From Defluviitaleaceae bacterium (GTDB lineage: Bacteria > Bacillota > Clostridia > Lachnospirales > WRAX01): DNA of 48,561 nt. Both the position numbers and the translations under genes were made by a program. The stretch covers positions 1 to 48,561 of the forward strand of contig WRBK01000013.1 in assembly GCA_009784575.1 (NCBI GenBank), given 5' to 3'. A model generated the notes under the pieces. That model made no database searches and had not been told where the DNA came from. It saw only the letters and a list, made by a program, of their open reading frames with translations. Within the stretch, counting starts at the first letter, position 1, and the number at the start of each line of letters is the position of its first letter. Positions 39,167 to 47,544 of this stretch are shown piece by piece.

Positions 39167-42100
39167 ATGAACAAAAGAAAAGGAAGAGGCTTACTAACTT
39201 TTGCGCTATCGTTAATAATGGTATTTAGTAGCTTTTCGATGATGTTTGCCAATGAGGTTGACAATATTGAGCCTGCCATTGGCATAGAGGCTCAAGGGAA
39301 TAGGTTAAGTTCGGGTGAGGATTACTCATTTGTGGTGATGGAAGATGGCACTATGTGGGCTTGGGGTTATCCAACTCACGATAATTTATTTTGGTGGCCT
39401 TCTGGTCAGAGTCCTACTAAAATGATGCATGATGTAGTTGCTGTTTCAAGTGCTGATGCTACTGCAATGGCAATCAGGTCCGATGGCAGCCTATGGGGCT
39501 GGGGTGCTAACGCCGCAAAGCAAGTGGACCATGGGTGGATGGATTGGCTCGACAGGCCTTTAATGATGCTAGAAGATGTGGTTGCGGTCTCAACGAGCAA
39601 CTACCTAACAATGGCAATTAAATCTGATGGTAGCCTATGGGGTTGGGGTATAATCTGGAATGGACAGCATGGGTATCATGGAGATGTAGACCCACGTATC
39701 CCTGTATGGATAATGGATGGCGTAATTGATGTCTATGTTGTTGACAATTATGCAATGGTTATTAAATCCGATGGCAGCCTATGGGGCTGGGGCGATAATG
39801 CGAGCTGGCAGTCGAGCGACAGTTCGGCTATTCCCGTACACATAATGGATGATGTAGCCGATGTTTCTGCTTCTAGCGGTCATATAATGGTTATTAGAAC
39901 CGACGGCAGCCTATGGGGCTGGGGCAATAATGAAAGTGGGCAACTAGGCGATGGAACAACTACTAGACGGATTAACCCTATACATATAATGAATGATGTA
40001 GCATCAGTTTCTACCAATACCGCTGTTCAATGGATATGGTCAGGTTTCGAGATTATAAGTATTGAGCTTGGTAGTCACACAATGGCTATAAAAACTGACG
40101 GCAGCCTATGGGGCTGGGGCGATAATGCGAACTGGCAGCTTGGTGACGGTACAGCCATTGAACGCCATAACCCTACATGGATAATGAACAATGTTGTCGA
40201 GGTTTCAACTAGTAGTCGGAAAACAACAGCAATATGCTCTAACTATCAATTGTGGGGTTGGGGGTTTGGTTATGTGCCTGACGTATGGAATGGAAATCTT
40301 CCTCAAATCATCCCGCATCCTGTACACAACTCCGCAATCGAAATACAAGGTACCGTAGGCGAGCATTACTATGCATGGCTAGGGAACTATATGCTTTCAA
40401 TAGCTTGGTTATCATCGTGGGATATTATAGATGGCGAACTACCACCTGGATTGTATCTTGATTACCATGGTGGTATCTTCGGAATCCCTACCACTGCTGG
40501 CTCTTTCAAGGTAACATTTCAGAAAGAGGGTTATTTTACCAGCACTTACCTTACGGCCTTTTTCTCTATAGACCCTCCTTTTGGGCATAATATCCATATT
40601 TCTGCCCCTAATGTAACAGCCCAAGCAGGAGAATATATAGATATTACATTCAGCTTGAATGATGTTCATGGTTTAGGCTGGCATGAAGGGTTATCCATTA
40701 TATCCTTAGATATCTTCTTTGATGATTGGTTTATGCAAAGAACGGGAGATATTGTTCAAGGCAATGTCTTTGATGGAGCCATAGTTCAGCCGCCTATAGG
40801 AGCAAATCCTTTCAGGGTGAACTTAGGCATGGCCAATGTATTAGATGTTACACATGCCACAGGAGATTTGATTACTGTGCGATTTAAGGTTAATGAACAT
40901 GTGTGGACAGGTATGACCTCGTCAATTTGGGCTAATGTGGTGGGTGCGCATAGACTCGAAAACTTTACGGTCGTTCCCGTAGATGTATCGTCAAGCATTG
41001 GCGGTATAACCATTGTCGAAGTTGTAACCCATCCGATAACCATATTAAATGGCGGGGCGGGCGCATTCGTTAACCCTAATCCAGCGGAAGCTGGTCAAAT
41101 CATAAATATTTATGCAGGTGACGGATCTAGGGGGCATGTGTTTGCTGGATGGGAAGTGATTTCGCCTTCAAATCTACATATAACACATACTGACTCTCCA
41201 ACCGAATCCGCAACTTGGTTCGTTATGCCTGATGAACCCGCAATCATAAGAGCCACATGGGAAATTCCTATCACTGCAAGGGTTTATTTGGTAGGTCAAG
41301 ATGCCGATATGAGGCGTGGTCAGAATGTATTTGTCTATGCGGGGTTGTCTGAAAACCAGGGCTTGAGTAGCCTGAGTTTAAGCCTAAATTATGACCCTGC
41401 AGTGTTTGAGAAAATAGAGATTATGCCAATGACACAAACGGTTATGCAATTGCCTGTACACCCACCTCTTAACGCAAATCCATTTTTAATGAATTTTAAC
41501 TTACAAAATCCTTTGGGTGTTACTATAGAAACAGGCACTCTTGCCCTTATTCAATTCAGAGTTCTCGATGATGCCCCGCTAGGGCATACCTATATAGGAA
41601 TAGAGGCGACTAGTGCATTCAGGATGGAGGGCTTTACCCCCATTCCTGTAGGTGTCGAAACTACCATCGGTGAGGTTTATATTCACGATTCCGTTCTTCT
41701 AGGTGACTTAAATAATGATGGTGTAGTGGATAGTGTAGACCTAATGTTGCTAAGGCTATACTTAGCAGGGCATAATGTTCCAATCAATCGCGAAGCCGCA
41801 GATGTAAATGTGGATGGTGTTATCGACATAGTGGACGAAATATTGCTCTCAATGTACCTTGCAGGGCATCCTATTATCTTAGGACCGCAAAGGAGCTTGG
41901 CACAAAGAGGTTTTATAGCGGCAGAGCATCAACAAGCTGAAATGACCTATACAATTAGTGGCTTTATGGCTCTTGACAATACTTCAGAGGCGTTTGGCAG
42001 AAGTATAGCTACGGCTAGCTATGTGGATGTAATAATTAACCTAGATAACAATCAGGGCATCAGCACATTAAGCCTCGACCTTGGTTATGATGCATCGGTA

Positions 42101-42379
42101 CTGCAAAGAGTAAGTATCAATCCATCAGATATTATGCAAATGCCCGTAAAGCCGCCTACAAATGCCCATCCGTTCACAATGAACTTTAACTCGGACAACC
42201 CGCTTGATATCATAACTGATACAGGCAATCTTGTTACAGTTCGCTTTAGGGTTCTTGATAGCGCAGCATTAGAAACTACCCATATTACTGTAAATGTAAA
42301 TGGCGCATACCGCATTGAGAATTTTGCTCCTGTGGTTGGCATTGTAGATTTGGTAATCGAGACGGTGGTTCAGCCATAA
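39167..42379 (+). CDS. Secreted RCC1-propeller protein with three cohesin-like domains and a dockerin
   Basis: A 1070-residue exported protein. Signal peptide to about residue 29. Residues about 45-400 contain seven RCC1-type blades, each with a D-G-S-L-W-G-W-G core, forming a seven-bladed propeller. Cohesin-like beta-sandwiches follow at about 470-625, 705-845 and 925-1070 (SLSLNYDPAVFEKIEI; TLSLDLGYDASVLQRVSI). An InlB-like repeat lies at about 628-705. A type I dockerin with two calcium loops (GDLNNDGVVDSVDLMLLRLY and DVNVDGVIDIVDEILL) is at about 846-910. Having cohesins and a dockerin in one chain suggests scaffold assembly. No SLH or sortase anchor is visible. Cohesin calls are by pattern only. 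Confidence 0.82.
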   Translation: MNKRKGRGLLTFALSLIMVFSSFSMMFANEVDNIEPAIGIEAQGNRLSSGEDYSFVVMEDGTMWAWGYPTHDNLFWWPSGQSPTKMMHDVVAVSSADATAMAIRSDGSLWGWGANAAKQVDHGWMDWLDRPLMMLEDVVAVSTSNYLTMAIKSDGSLWGWGIIWNGQHGYHGDVDPRIPVWIMDGVIDVYVVDNYAMVIKSDGSLWGWGDNASWQSSDSSAIPVHIMDDVADVSASSGHIMVIRTDGSLWGWGNNESGQLGDGTTTRRINPIHIMNDVASVSTNTAVQWIWSGFEIISIELGSHTMAIKTDGSLWGWGDNANWQLGDGTAIERHNPTWIMNNVVEVSTSSRKTTAICSNYQLWGWGFGYVPDVWNGNLPQIIPHPVHNSAIEIQGTVGEHYYAWLGNYMLSIAWLSSWDIIDGELPPGLYLDYHGGIFGIPTTAGSFKVTFQKEGYFTSTYLTAFFSIDPPFGHNIHISAPNVTAQAGEYIDITFSLNDVHGLGWHEGLSIISLDIFFDDWFMQRTGDIVQGNVFDGAIVQPPIGANPFRVNLGMANVLDVTHATGDLITVRFKVNEHVWTGMTSSIWANVVGAHRLENFTVVPVDVSSSIGGITIVEVVTHPITILNGGAGAFVNPNPAEAGQIINIYAGDGSRGHVFAGWEVISPSNLHITHTDSPTESATWFVMPDEPAIIRATWEIPITARVYLVGQDADMRRGQNVFVYAGLSENQGLSSLSLSLNYDPAVFEKIEIMPMTQTVMQLPVHPPLNANPFLMNFNLQNPLGVTIETGTLALIQFRVLDDAPLGHTYIGIEATSAFRMEGFTPIPVGVETTIGEVYIHDSVLLGDLNNDGVVDSVDLMLLRLYLAGHNVPINREAADVNVDGVIDIVDEILLSMYLAGHPIILGPQRSLAQRGFIAAEHQQAEMTYTISGFMALDNTSEAFGRSIATASYVDVIINLDNNQGISTLSLDLGYDASVLQRVSINPSDIMQMPVKPPTNAHPFTMNFNSDNPLDIITDTGNLVTVRFRVLDSAALETTHITVNVNGAYRIENFAPVVGIVDLVIETVVQP
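39481..40125 (+). repeat. Near-identical DNA repeats encoding propeller blades
   Basis: The 20-base string GGCAGCCTATGGGGCTGGGG occurs at about 39486, 39774, 39904 and 40102, with a diverged copy near 39628. Identity at codon wobble positions implies recent blade duplication or gene conversion within the 39167 gene. Confidence 0.75.
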
Positions 42380-42415
42380 CGACTTATGAGAAATAATTTT
42401 ATACGTGTAATTCAT

Positions 42416-42442
42416 AAAAAGGAGCTTAGCAAGCTCCTTTTT
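42416..42442 (+). terminator. Terminator of the propeller-cohesin gene
   Basis: Stem AAAAAGGAGCTT/AAGCTCCTTTTT with a 3-base loop, 37 bases after the stop codon. Confidence 0.85.
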
Positions 42443-42680
42443 ATTGCTTGATTATAGTGTGGCAAACAACCATAAAGACATCAATTATAGTCATTAAACC
42501 TGAAAACCACCCCAATAAAACGCGTGATTTTTGGACGAATTTAACCCAGCGAGAATATCGCATATAGATTGCGTGCCAATATCTGTATTCAAGCGGCAGC
42601 CTTTTTGATGGTGCAGTTCAGCCGTTATGCCGCGCTTGGCGTGCGGTTTTTTCGTGGCATTAATTTTTTTATTTTCCCTA
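42443..42680. other. Intergenic remnant before the GntR operon
   Basis: About 240 bases without a gene. On the minus strand a frame ends GWFSGLMTIIDVFMVVCH before a stop near 42449, which looks like the tail of a small membrane protein but has no start or ribosome-binding site. The rest contains a weak GCCGCGCTTGGCGTGCGG-like dyad and nothing recognised. Confidence 0.3.
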
Positions 42681-42741
42681 TTGACAAGATGAAATGCTTA
42701 TGGTATTATGTACTTAATGAGTTATGTCATTAACTCATTAA
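42681..42741 (+). promoter_or_regulatory. GntR operon promoter and palindromic operator
   Basis: TTGACA (42681-42686), 17 bases, TATTAT (42704-42709). Immediately downstream is a perfect inverted repeat TTAATGAGTT (42714-42723) / AACTCATTAA (42732-42741) with an 8-base centre. It covers the transcription start, fitting autorepression by the first gene's product. Confidence 0.8.
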
Positions 42742-42760
42742 TATGAAACGAGGTGGTGAA

Positions 42761-43123
42761 ATGAACGATAATCAGCCAATTTTTCAACAAATAATCGAGA
42801 TAATCGAAAGGGACATCATCACTGGTGTGTATCAGGTGGACGAACTGATTATTTCTACGACACAGATAGCCAAGGTGTATTCTGTAAATCATACTACGGC
42901 GGTAAAGGCTGTGAGCAAGCTGGCGGATGCTGGCGTGCTATACAAAAAGAGAGGTATTGGTATGTGTGTGGCAGAAGGGGCAAAGGAAAAGATAGCAACA
43001 AGGCGCAGAAATATTTTTCTTAGTGTAACCATTAGCATGATGCTAGCGGAATCAAAGGCTTTAGGTATTACGCTGGATGAATTGATAGAAGAAATCAAGA
43101 AAAAGGAAGGGGAAACAAGATAG
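42761..43123 (+). CDS. GntR-family repressor, YtrA type
   Basis: A 120-residue regulator with the winged-helix pattern of short GntR proteins (PIFQQIIEIIERDIITGVY, then QIAKVYSVNHTTAVKAVSKL and DAGVLYKKRGIGMCVAEGA) and only a short helical C-terminus. YtrA-type proteins control ABC transporters in the same operon, often in response to wall-active antibiotics. The start has GAGGTGG upstream. Its stop codon shares a base with the start of the ABC gene. Confidence 0.9.
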   Translation: MNDNQPIFQQIIEIIERDIITGVYQVDELIISTTQIAKVYSVNHTTAVKAVSKLADAGVLYKKRGIGMCVAEGAKEKIATRRRNIFLSVTISMMLAESKALGITLDELIEEIKKKEGETR

Positions 43124-43968
43124 TGATTAATATTAAGAATGTGACCAAAGAATATGGTAAAATGGCAGCAATAGACCGATTTTCACTAAAGTTGCCAGAA
43201 AAAGGCATATATTGCTTGCTTGGCAGAAATGGGGCGGGCAAGACTACTCTGCTGAAAATGCTAGTGGGGCATATAGCAGCTACGGATGGGGACATTTTCA
43301 TTGACGGCAAAGAAATTTCGCCAAGCAAAATGCCAGAGAGCGTGAACTATATCGAAAGTGGCTCTGTGCAATTCAATATGCGCGTGGATGAGCTAATAGA
43401 TACCGCTGCAAAACTGCAAGACGACTTTGACCGTGATTTTGCGCAGGAAATGGTAGAGCGATTTGAACTAAGCCGTAAAAAGAGGTTTAAGCAGTTATCT
43501 TTTGGCATGAAGACCATGGTGACATCCATAATGTCTTTAGCCAATAACTCCAAGGTGGTATTGCTAGATGAGCCAACCACTGGCTTTGATGCTATTATGC
43601 GCGACCAGTTCAACACTCTTTTGCTAGAGAGCTATCATGCTAATCCGCGCCTGATAATTGTTTCTACGCATCTTATAGATGAGGTGGCAAAGGTTACAGA
43701 AAGGCTTATTATCATAGACAAGGGCAAGCTGCTTATAGAGGCGGGCATGGATGATATAGACGAAAAAGCATATACTTTATCTGGCTCCTTAGCAGAAGTA
43801 ACGCCGCTCTTGGATAATCTAAACTGCATTGGCAAACAGATAGCGGGAAATGTTATGGCGGCGCATATTTATGATGAGAGGATTCAGCCGCCGCAAGGTG
43901 TGGCTATTGGCGGGCTGAGTTTGCAAGATTTCTTTATTAATATTGTCGGAGGTAGAAAAAATGGGTAA
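43123..43968 (+). CDS. ABC transporter ATP-binding protein
   Basis: A 281-residue ATPase starting at GTG. Walker A is GRNGAGKTT, the signature region is KQLSFGMKTMVTSIMSLA (an LSFGM variant of LSGGQ) and Walker B is VVLLDEPTTGFDA, followed by a His switch in STHLIDE. It resembles YtrB/BcrA-type exporters. It overlaps both neighbours in the GntR-ABC-permease operon and powers the membrane protein encoded next. Confidence 0.93.
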   Translation: MINIKNVTKEYGKMAAIDRFSLKLPEKGIYCLLGRNGAGKTTLLKMLVGHIAATDGDIFIDGKEISPSKMPESVNYIESGSVQFNMRVDELIDTAAKLQDDFDRDFAQEMVERFELSRKKRFKQLSFGMKTMVTSIMSLANNSKVVLLDEPTTGFDAIMRDQFNTLLLESYHANPRLIIVSTHLIDEVAKVTERLIIIDKGKLLIEAGMDDIDEKAYTLSGSLAEVTPLLDNLNCIGKQIAGNVMAAHIYDERIQPPQGVAIGGLSLQDFFINIVGGRKNG

Positions 43969-44677
43969 GGGTACGGCAACAATTGCAAGGCTGAATTTGA
44001 AACATATCAAAGCGGCATATATCACGGCGATAATATTGGCACTCGTTGCCCTTATACAGACGAGCATATTTTATATCATCGCATCATCCAGCGGCAGCGG
44101 AATGGATAATGCAACAGTAGCACCTGGTGCATATGTATTTTTAGTGGTGTTGATGGCGGCTATGATAATACCTGCTTCAAATTTCCGCAAGGTTATTAAT
44201 CTGGGTGGCAGACGTGATAATTTTTTTTGGGGTACGCTAATGGCGTATGTCATCATAGCTGTGTTAGGTTCAATGATTAACACAGTGATGTTTTATACAT
44301 TTGACCTGTTCATACAAAATTCTGGATACTTTGGTTCTCTTGGCGGCGTAATGAATCCTGTTCAGGTGTTTGATTGGACACAAAATGGCTTTGCCATTGC
44401 TTTTTTGCAACAAGCAGCATTTTTGTTTCTATTAGCCTGCTTTGTGCATACCCTAGCATCTGTGCAGGGCAAATGGTATGGTTGGGCGGCGAATGTTGTT
44501 ATAGCTGCTATATTGGCGGTATTTATCCCCATAGCATTTTTGCGTCAATCGCTTGTGTGGTTTTTTGAAATGGTTATTTTTCATGAAAATGCCTTTATAC
44601 AAATCGCTTTTTGCATAGTGCTTGCAATTGTGATATATATGCTAAATAAGCCGATTTATACGAGAAAAGCCATATAG
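43961..44677 (+). CDS. ABC transporter membrane protein
   Basis: A 238-residue hydrophobic protein with about six membrane helices (AAYITAIILALVALIQTS; GAYVFLVVLMAAMIIPAS; LACFVHTLASVQGKWYGWAA). The start MGKGTATIA has GGAGG eight bases upstream and overlaps the ATPase gene by eight bases. It forms the permease half of the exporter. The substrate is unknown, but the YtrA-type regulator hints at antimicrobial peptides or lipid-linked wall precursors. Confidence 0.82.
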   Translation: MGKGTATIARLNLKHIKAAYITAIILALVALIQTSIFYIIASSSGSGMDNATVAPGAYVFLVVLMAAMIIPASNFRKVINLGGRRDNFFWGTLMAYVIIAVLGSMINTVMFYTFDLFIQNSGYFGSLGGVMNPVQVFDWTQNGFAIAFLQQAAFLFLLACFVHTLASVQGKWYGWAANVVIAAILAVFIPIAFLRQSLVWFFEMVIFHENAFIQIAFCIVLAIVIYMLNKPIYTRKAI

Positions 44678-44708
44678 AAAAAAGTCTGGTCATGTGCCAG
44701 ACTTTTTT
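44678..44708. terminator. Bidirectional terminator of the ABC operon and tRNA pair
   Basis: Symmetrical hairpin AAAAAAGTCTGG/CCAGACTTTTTT directly after the permease stop; it also lies ten bases beyond the minus-strand tRNA-Gly. Confidence 0.9.
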
Positions 44709-44718
44709 ATAAAATATA

Positions 44719-44790
44719 AGCGGGTGATGGGAATCGAACCCACGCTTTCAGCTTGGAAGGCTGATGTTCTAGCCATTGAACCACACCCGC
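44719..44790 (-). tRNA. tRNA-Gly (anticodon TCC)
   Basis: On the minus strand a full cloverleaf: acceptor GCGGGTG/CACCCGC, anticodon loop CTTCCAA with TCC at 34-36, T-arm GGGTTCGATTCCC and a U discriminator. CCA is not encoded. Confidence 0.95.
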
Positions 44791-44804
44791 ATTAGAATAA
44801 AAAG

Positions 44805-44877
44805 TGCCCGGAGACGGAATTGAACCGCCGACACGTGGATTTTCAGTCCACTGCTCTACCATCTGAGCTATCCGGGC
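44805..44877 (-). tRNA. tRNA-Phe (anticodon GAA)
   Basis: On the minus strand: acceptor GCCCGGA/TCCGGGC, D-arm GCTCAGATGGTAGAGC, anticodon loop CTGAAAA with GAA, T-arm GGCGGTTCAATTCCGTC and A discriminator. CCA is not encoded. It precedes tRNA-Gly in one transcript. Confidence 0.95.
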
Positions 44878-44913
44878 AAAATATTTTTTTGTGCCGATTA
44901 TCCCGACCTTCAT

Positions 44914-44942
44914 ATTTTACATAAAAACATCTCTCTTGTCAA
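44914..44942 (-). promoter_or_regulatory. Promoter of the tRNA-Phe/tRNA-Gly unit
   Basis: On the minus strand TTGACA (44942-44937) and TAAAAT (44919-44914) are 17 bases apart, about 37 bases before tRNA-Phe. ATTTTACATAAAAAC at 44914-44928 is repeated at 44961-44975. Confidence 0.7.
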
Positions 44943-45038
44943 GCACTTTTTTCTAATCAAATTTTACATAAAAACTTTTGTAAATCCTGGACGTATATAG
45001 TTTGTACATAAATAGTCACAATTTTAAGGAGAAAGTGA

Positions 45039-46982
45039 ATGAATATTAAGGCTTGCAAGGCAAGAAAGGTTTTAATTTTACTGATGACGATGCTTTTTGT
45101 TATGTTGTCGGCTAATGTTTATGCAAACACAGAAGCCACAGGACAAACACCATCAGGCATACCTTTTTCGGAGCTGGATAGCACAATTGATGCCTTTGTA
45201 ACGGAGCATATAGGCATTTCAACCCCTGGCGTTGCAATTGTTATAGTGCATGAAGGTGAAATTATTTTTTCTCGCGGCTGGGGATATGCAGATATCGAGA
45301 ACAACACACCCTTTGACCCTAGCATAACTGTTTCGCGCCATGGGTCGATAAACAAGACTTTTGTATGGGTTGCTGCGATGCAGCTTGCGGAGCGTGGATT
45401 GCTTGATTTGGATGCAGATATTGCTAATTATCTTAGTCCTGAAGATATAGCATTGTTTGATTTTGAAATGCCCTTTACAATGCGCGATTTGATGAACCAC
45501 GGTGCGGGCTTTGCTGAAACTTTTCATTACTTAGAAAGTGCAAGCGTGTTTGATTGGCAAAATTTTAGCGTTAGAGATGGTTTGCTTGCAAGCCAGCCCA
45601 GCCAAATTTTTACCCCTGGCACAGCCAGTTCTTATTCCAATTGGGGCTCAGCGTTTGCGGGGTATATAGTCAGCCAGATTAGCGGACTTGGTTTTGCTGA
45701 CTTTAATATGCAAAATATTTTGTTGCCCGCAGGTATGGAAAACACTTTGGATGAGCCATTATGGACAAGCAATCAAGCCTTTATGCAAAACATGGCTGTA
45801 GGCTATAGTGCTATAAACAGTGGCTTTAGAGAGCGGTCAATATCTCATTTGGGCGGACATTATCCCGCTGGCTCCTCTATGGGGACTGCCGAAGATTTGG
45901 CAAGATTTATTATTGCCCTAACACCAGAACAAGGCAATTCTGGCTCGCTTTTTGAAAATCGCGCAACGCTTGACTTGTTATTTACTCAAAGTTCGCCCGA
46001 CCCCGAGAACCGCCCTTCGTTTTACCATGGCTTTATGCCACATGGTATTTTTGATGCCATTGGTCATAGCGGGGGGATTGCAGGCTTTACTGCAAACTTT
46101 GGCATTGTTCCAGAGGAAAGGTTTGGCTGGGTTGTTTTGTCGAATACTGAAGGCGAATTTGATATTACCCTTGGCTTAACACATATTCTGGCTGAAAATA
46201 CAATTGGTCAAATTGTACCTACATTGGGCGATTTGCCACACGCATCGGTCGTGGAAGGACAGTTCATGCCATTGCGCCGCACACAAGGCAGCTTCATGGA
46301 TTTCCTAACAAATACGGCCATTGCTAATGTTACAGCATTGGACGAAAATACTATTCGTTTAGCTATGGGAGCATTTGATTTAGATTTTGTGCAAATAGAG
46401 CCTTATGTTTTTAGGTTGGTCTCTGCAAGCGAACCTTTTGCATATGCGAGCTTTAGTGAATTGCGCTTTAGAATGGAAAATGGCGAACCAATGCATATCT
46501 ATGCGCCAGGGTCGGATTTTTCACTGCCTCCACAGTGGCGTGTGCCGTTTACAATGTTTTCTGTAGGTGTCGTGACTACATCTGTGTTATTTTTCCTCGT
46601 GATGCCTATTGTCCTACTAATAGCATTTGTAGTGAAGAAAATGAGGAACAAACCGATTGATAAAACAAAATTCCGTTTATTAAATGTTGGGATGATGCTT
46701 TGTGGACTTTTCCTTTTGGTGAATAACGTACTGAATGTTGTGCTACGCTTCTTCGTTTCGGATGCGATTGCTATAACGGCTTCAAACGTTAATCCGCATA
46801 TTTGGACTAATTATTTACTTGCTGGTCTATCGGCTTTGATGGCTATTGGGTCGATTCTGTTTCTTGTCAAAGAAAAAGGGGCTATAAGTATAAAAAGCAA
46901 AGTGATTTATGGCACGACGATTGTGCTTCTGGCATTGCTAATTTTTATTTTGCGTAATTGGAATTTCTTTGTGTTGCTATAG
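45039..46982 (+). CDS. Secreted/membrane serine hydrolase, beta-lactamase-like
   Basis: A 647-residue protein. A signal peptide ends NVYANTEA. The serine beta-lactamase/penicillin-binding fold shows an S-x-x-K nucleophile in HGSINKTF, YSN in SSYSNWGSAF and the HxG triad in GHSGGIAGF. Residues about 500-647 contain four membrane helices (FSVGVVTTSVLFFLVMPIVL and others). The family includes esterases, D-amino peptidases and DD-peptidase relatives. The membrane tail anchors the catalytic domain outside. An AAGGAGA site lies upstream. The stop codon belongs to the adjoining MITE-like element, so the last residues may be acquired. Confidence 0.88.
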   Translation: MNIKACKARKVLILLMTMLFVMLSANVYANTEATGQTPSGIPFSELDSTIDAFVTEHIGISTPGVAIVIVHEGEIIFSRGWGYADIENNTPFDPSITVSRHGSINKTFVWVAAMQLAERGLLDLDADIANYLSPEDIALFDFEMPFTMRDLMNHGAGFAETFHYLESASVFDWQNFSVRDGLLASQPSQIFTPGTASSYSNWGSAFAGYIVSQISGLGFADFNMQNILLPAGMENTLDEPLWTSNQAFMQNMAVGYSAINSGFRERSISHLGGHYPAGSSMGTAEDLARFIIALTPEQGNSGSLFENRATLDLLFTQSSPDPENRPSFYHGFMPHGIFDAIGHSGGIAGFTANFGIVPEERFGWVVLSNTEGEFDITLGLTHILAENTIGQIVPTLGDLPHASVVEGQFMPLRRTQGSFMDFLTNTAIANVTALDENTIRLAMGAFDLDFVQIEPYVFRLVSASEPFAYASFSELRFRMENGEPMHIYAPGSDFSLPPQWRVPFTMFSVGVVTTSVLFFLVMPIVLLIAFVVKKMRNKPIDKTKFRLLNVGMMLCGLFLLVNNVLNVVLRFFVSDAIAITASNVNPHIWTNYLLAGLSALMAIGSILFLVKEKGAISIKSKVIYGTTIVLLALLIFILRNWNFFVLL

Positions 46983-47100
46983 CAAACGACATTCAAAATC
47001 GTTTCAGGCCATGTTGGTACTTGCACCAACATGGCCAAAACACCCTTGGAGCGTTGGTTGTTTTGGCTTGCTTCAACGTTTTTCATTATCGTTTGCTATA
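46978..47100. mobile_element. 123-bp MITE-like element with terminal inverted repeats
   Basis: Perfect 12-bp terminal inverted repeats TATAGCAAACGA (46978-46989) and TCGTTTGCTATA (47089-47100), with further imperfect symmetry inside. The interior holds the strong hairpin GGCCATGTTGGT/ACCAACATGGCC (47009-47038) and a weaker CCAAAAC/GTTTTGG stem. TA at each end fits insertion at TA dinucleotides. The left end supplies the stop codon of the serine hydrolase gene. Confidence 0.65.
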
Positions 47101-47128
47101 TAGGCGGCAAAACACGAGCAAAAAAAGC

Positions 47129-47157
47129 TTGCAATATTGCGGGGTTTGTGGTATAAT
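47129..47157 (+). promoter_or_regulatory. Promoter of rpsF-ssb-rpsR
   Basis: TTGCAA (47129-47134), 17 bases, TATAAT (47152-47157). The leader to rpsF is about 70 bases and has a small CTTTG/CAAAG hairpin near 47187-47203 that could take part in S6/S18 feedback, which was not verified. Confidence 0.75.
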
Positions 47158-47231
47158 TTGTGATTGTATGAATTTTCCTTGCTCTTTGCATAGACAAAGG
47201 GCCTAAAAGACCAAAAGGAGGTGTGCTTTTA

Positions 47232-47531
47232 ATGCACAAATATGAACTGGGAATTGTTTTGCATCCTGCTTTAGATGAAGAGGGTATCAAAACCGAATCG
47301 GATGCTATATTGGAGCTTATTGCTCGCTTTGGCGGCGTGATTGAAAAGGCGGATGTATGGGGCAGACGTAAGCTTGCTTATGAAATAAACAAGCTTACAG
47401 AAGGTCATTACACATTTTATTACATTGATGCTCCTGCGACCATGCCAGCCGAGCTGGAAGACCGCTTAAACATCAGAGAAAACGTGATACGCTACTTGAC
47501 CATTCGCAGGGAAGACCTCGAAAAGCAATAG
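47232..47531 (+). CDS. rpsF: Ribosomal protein S6
   Basis: A 99-residue small-subunit protein that pairs with S18 on the 16S rRNA platform. It begins MHKYELGIVLHPALDEEG and ends NVIRYLTIRREDLEKQ, with the conserved WGRRKLAYEI in the middle. The start at 47232 has AGGAGGTG twelve bases upstream and is the normal family start; an in-frame ATG nine bases earlier is less likely. First gene of the conserved rpsF-ssb-rpsR operon. Confidence 0.96.
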   Translation: MHKYELGIVLHPALDEEGIKTESDAILELIARFGGVIEKADVWGRRKLAYEINKLTEGHYTFYYIDAPATMPAELEDRLNIRENVIRYLTIRREDLEKQ

Positions 47532-47544
47532 TGGAGGGTGTCGT

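Noticed and set aside
39481-40125. CRISPR-like regular repeats
   Set aside because: The repeats are spaced unevenly, lie in one open frame and encode propeller blades.
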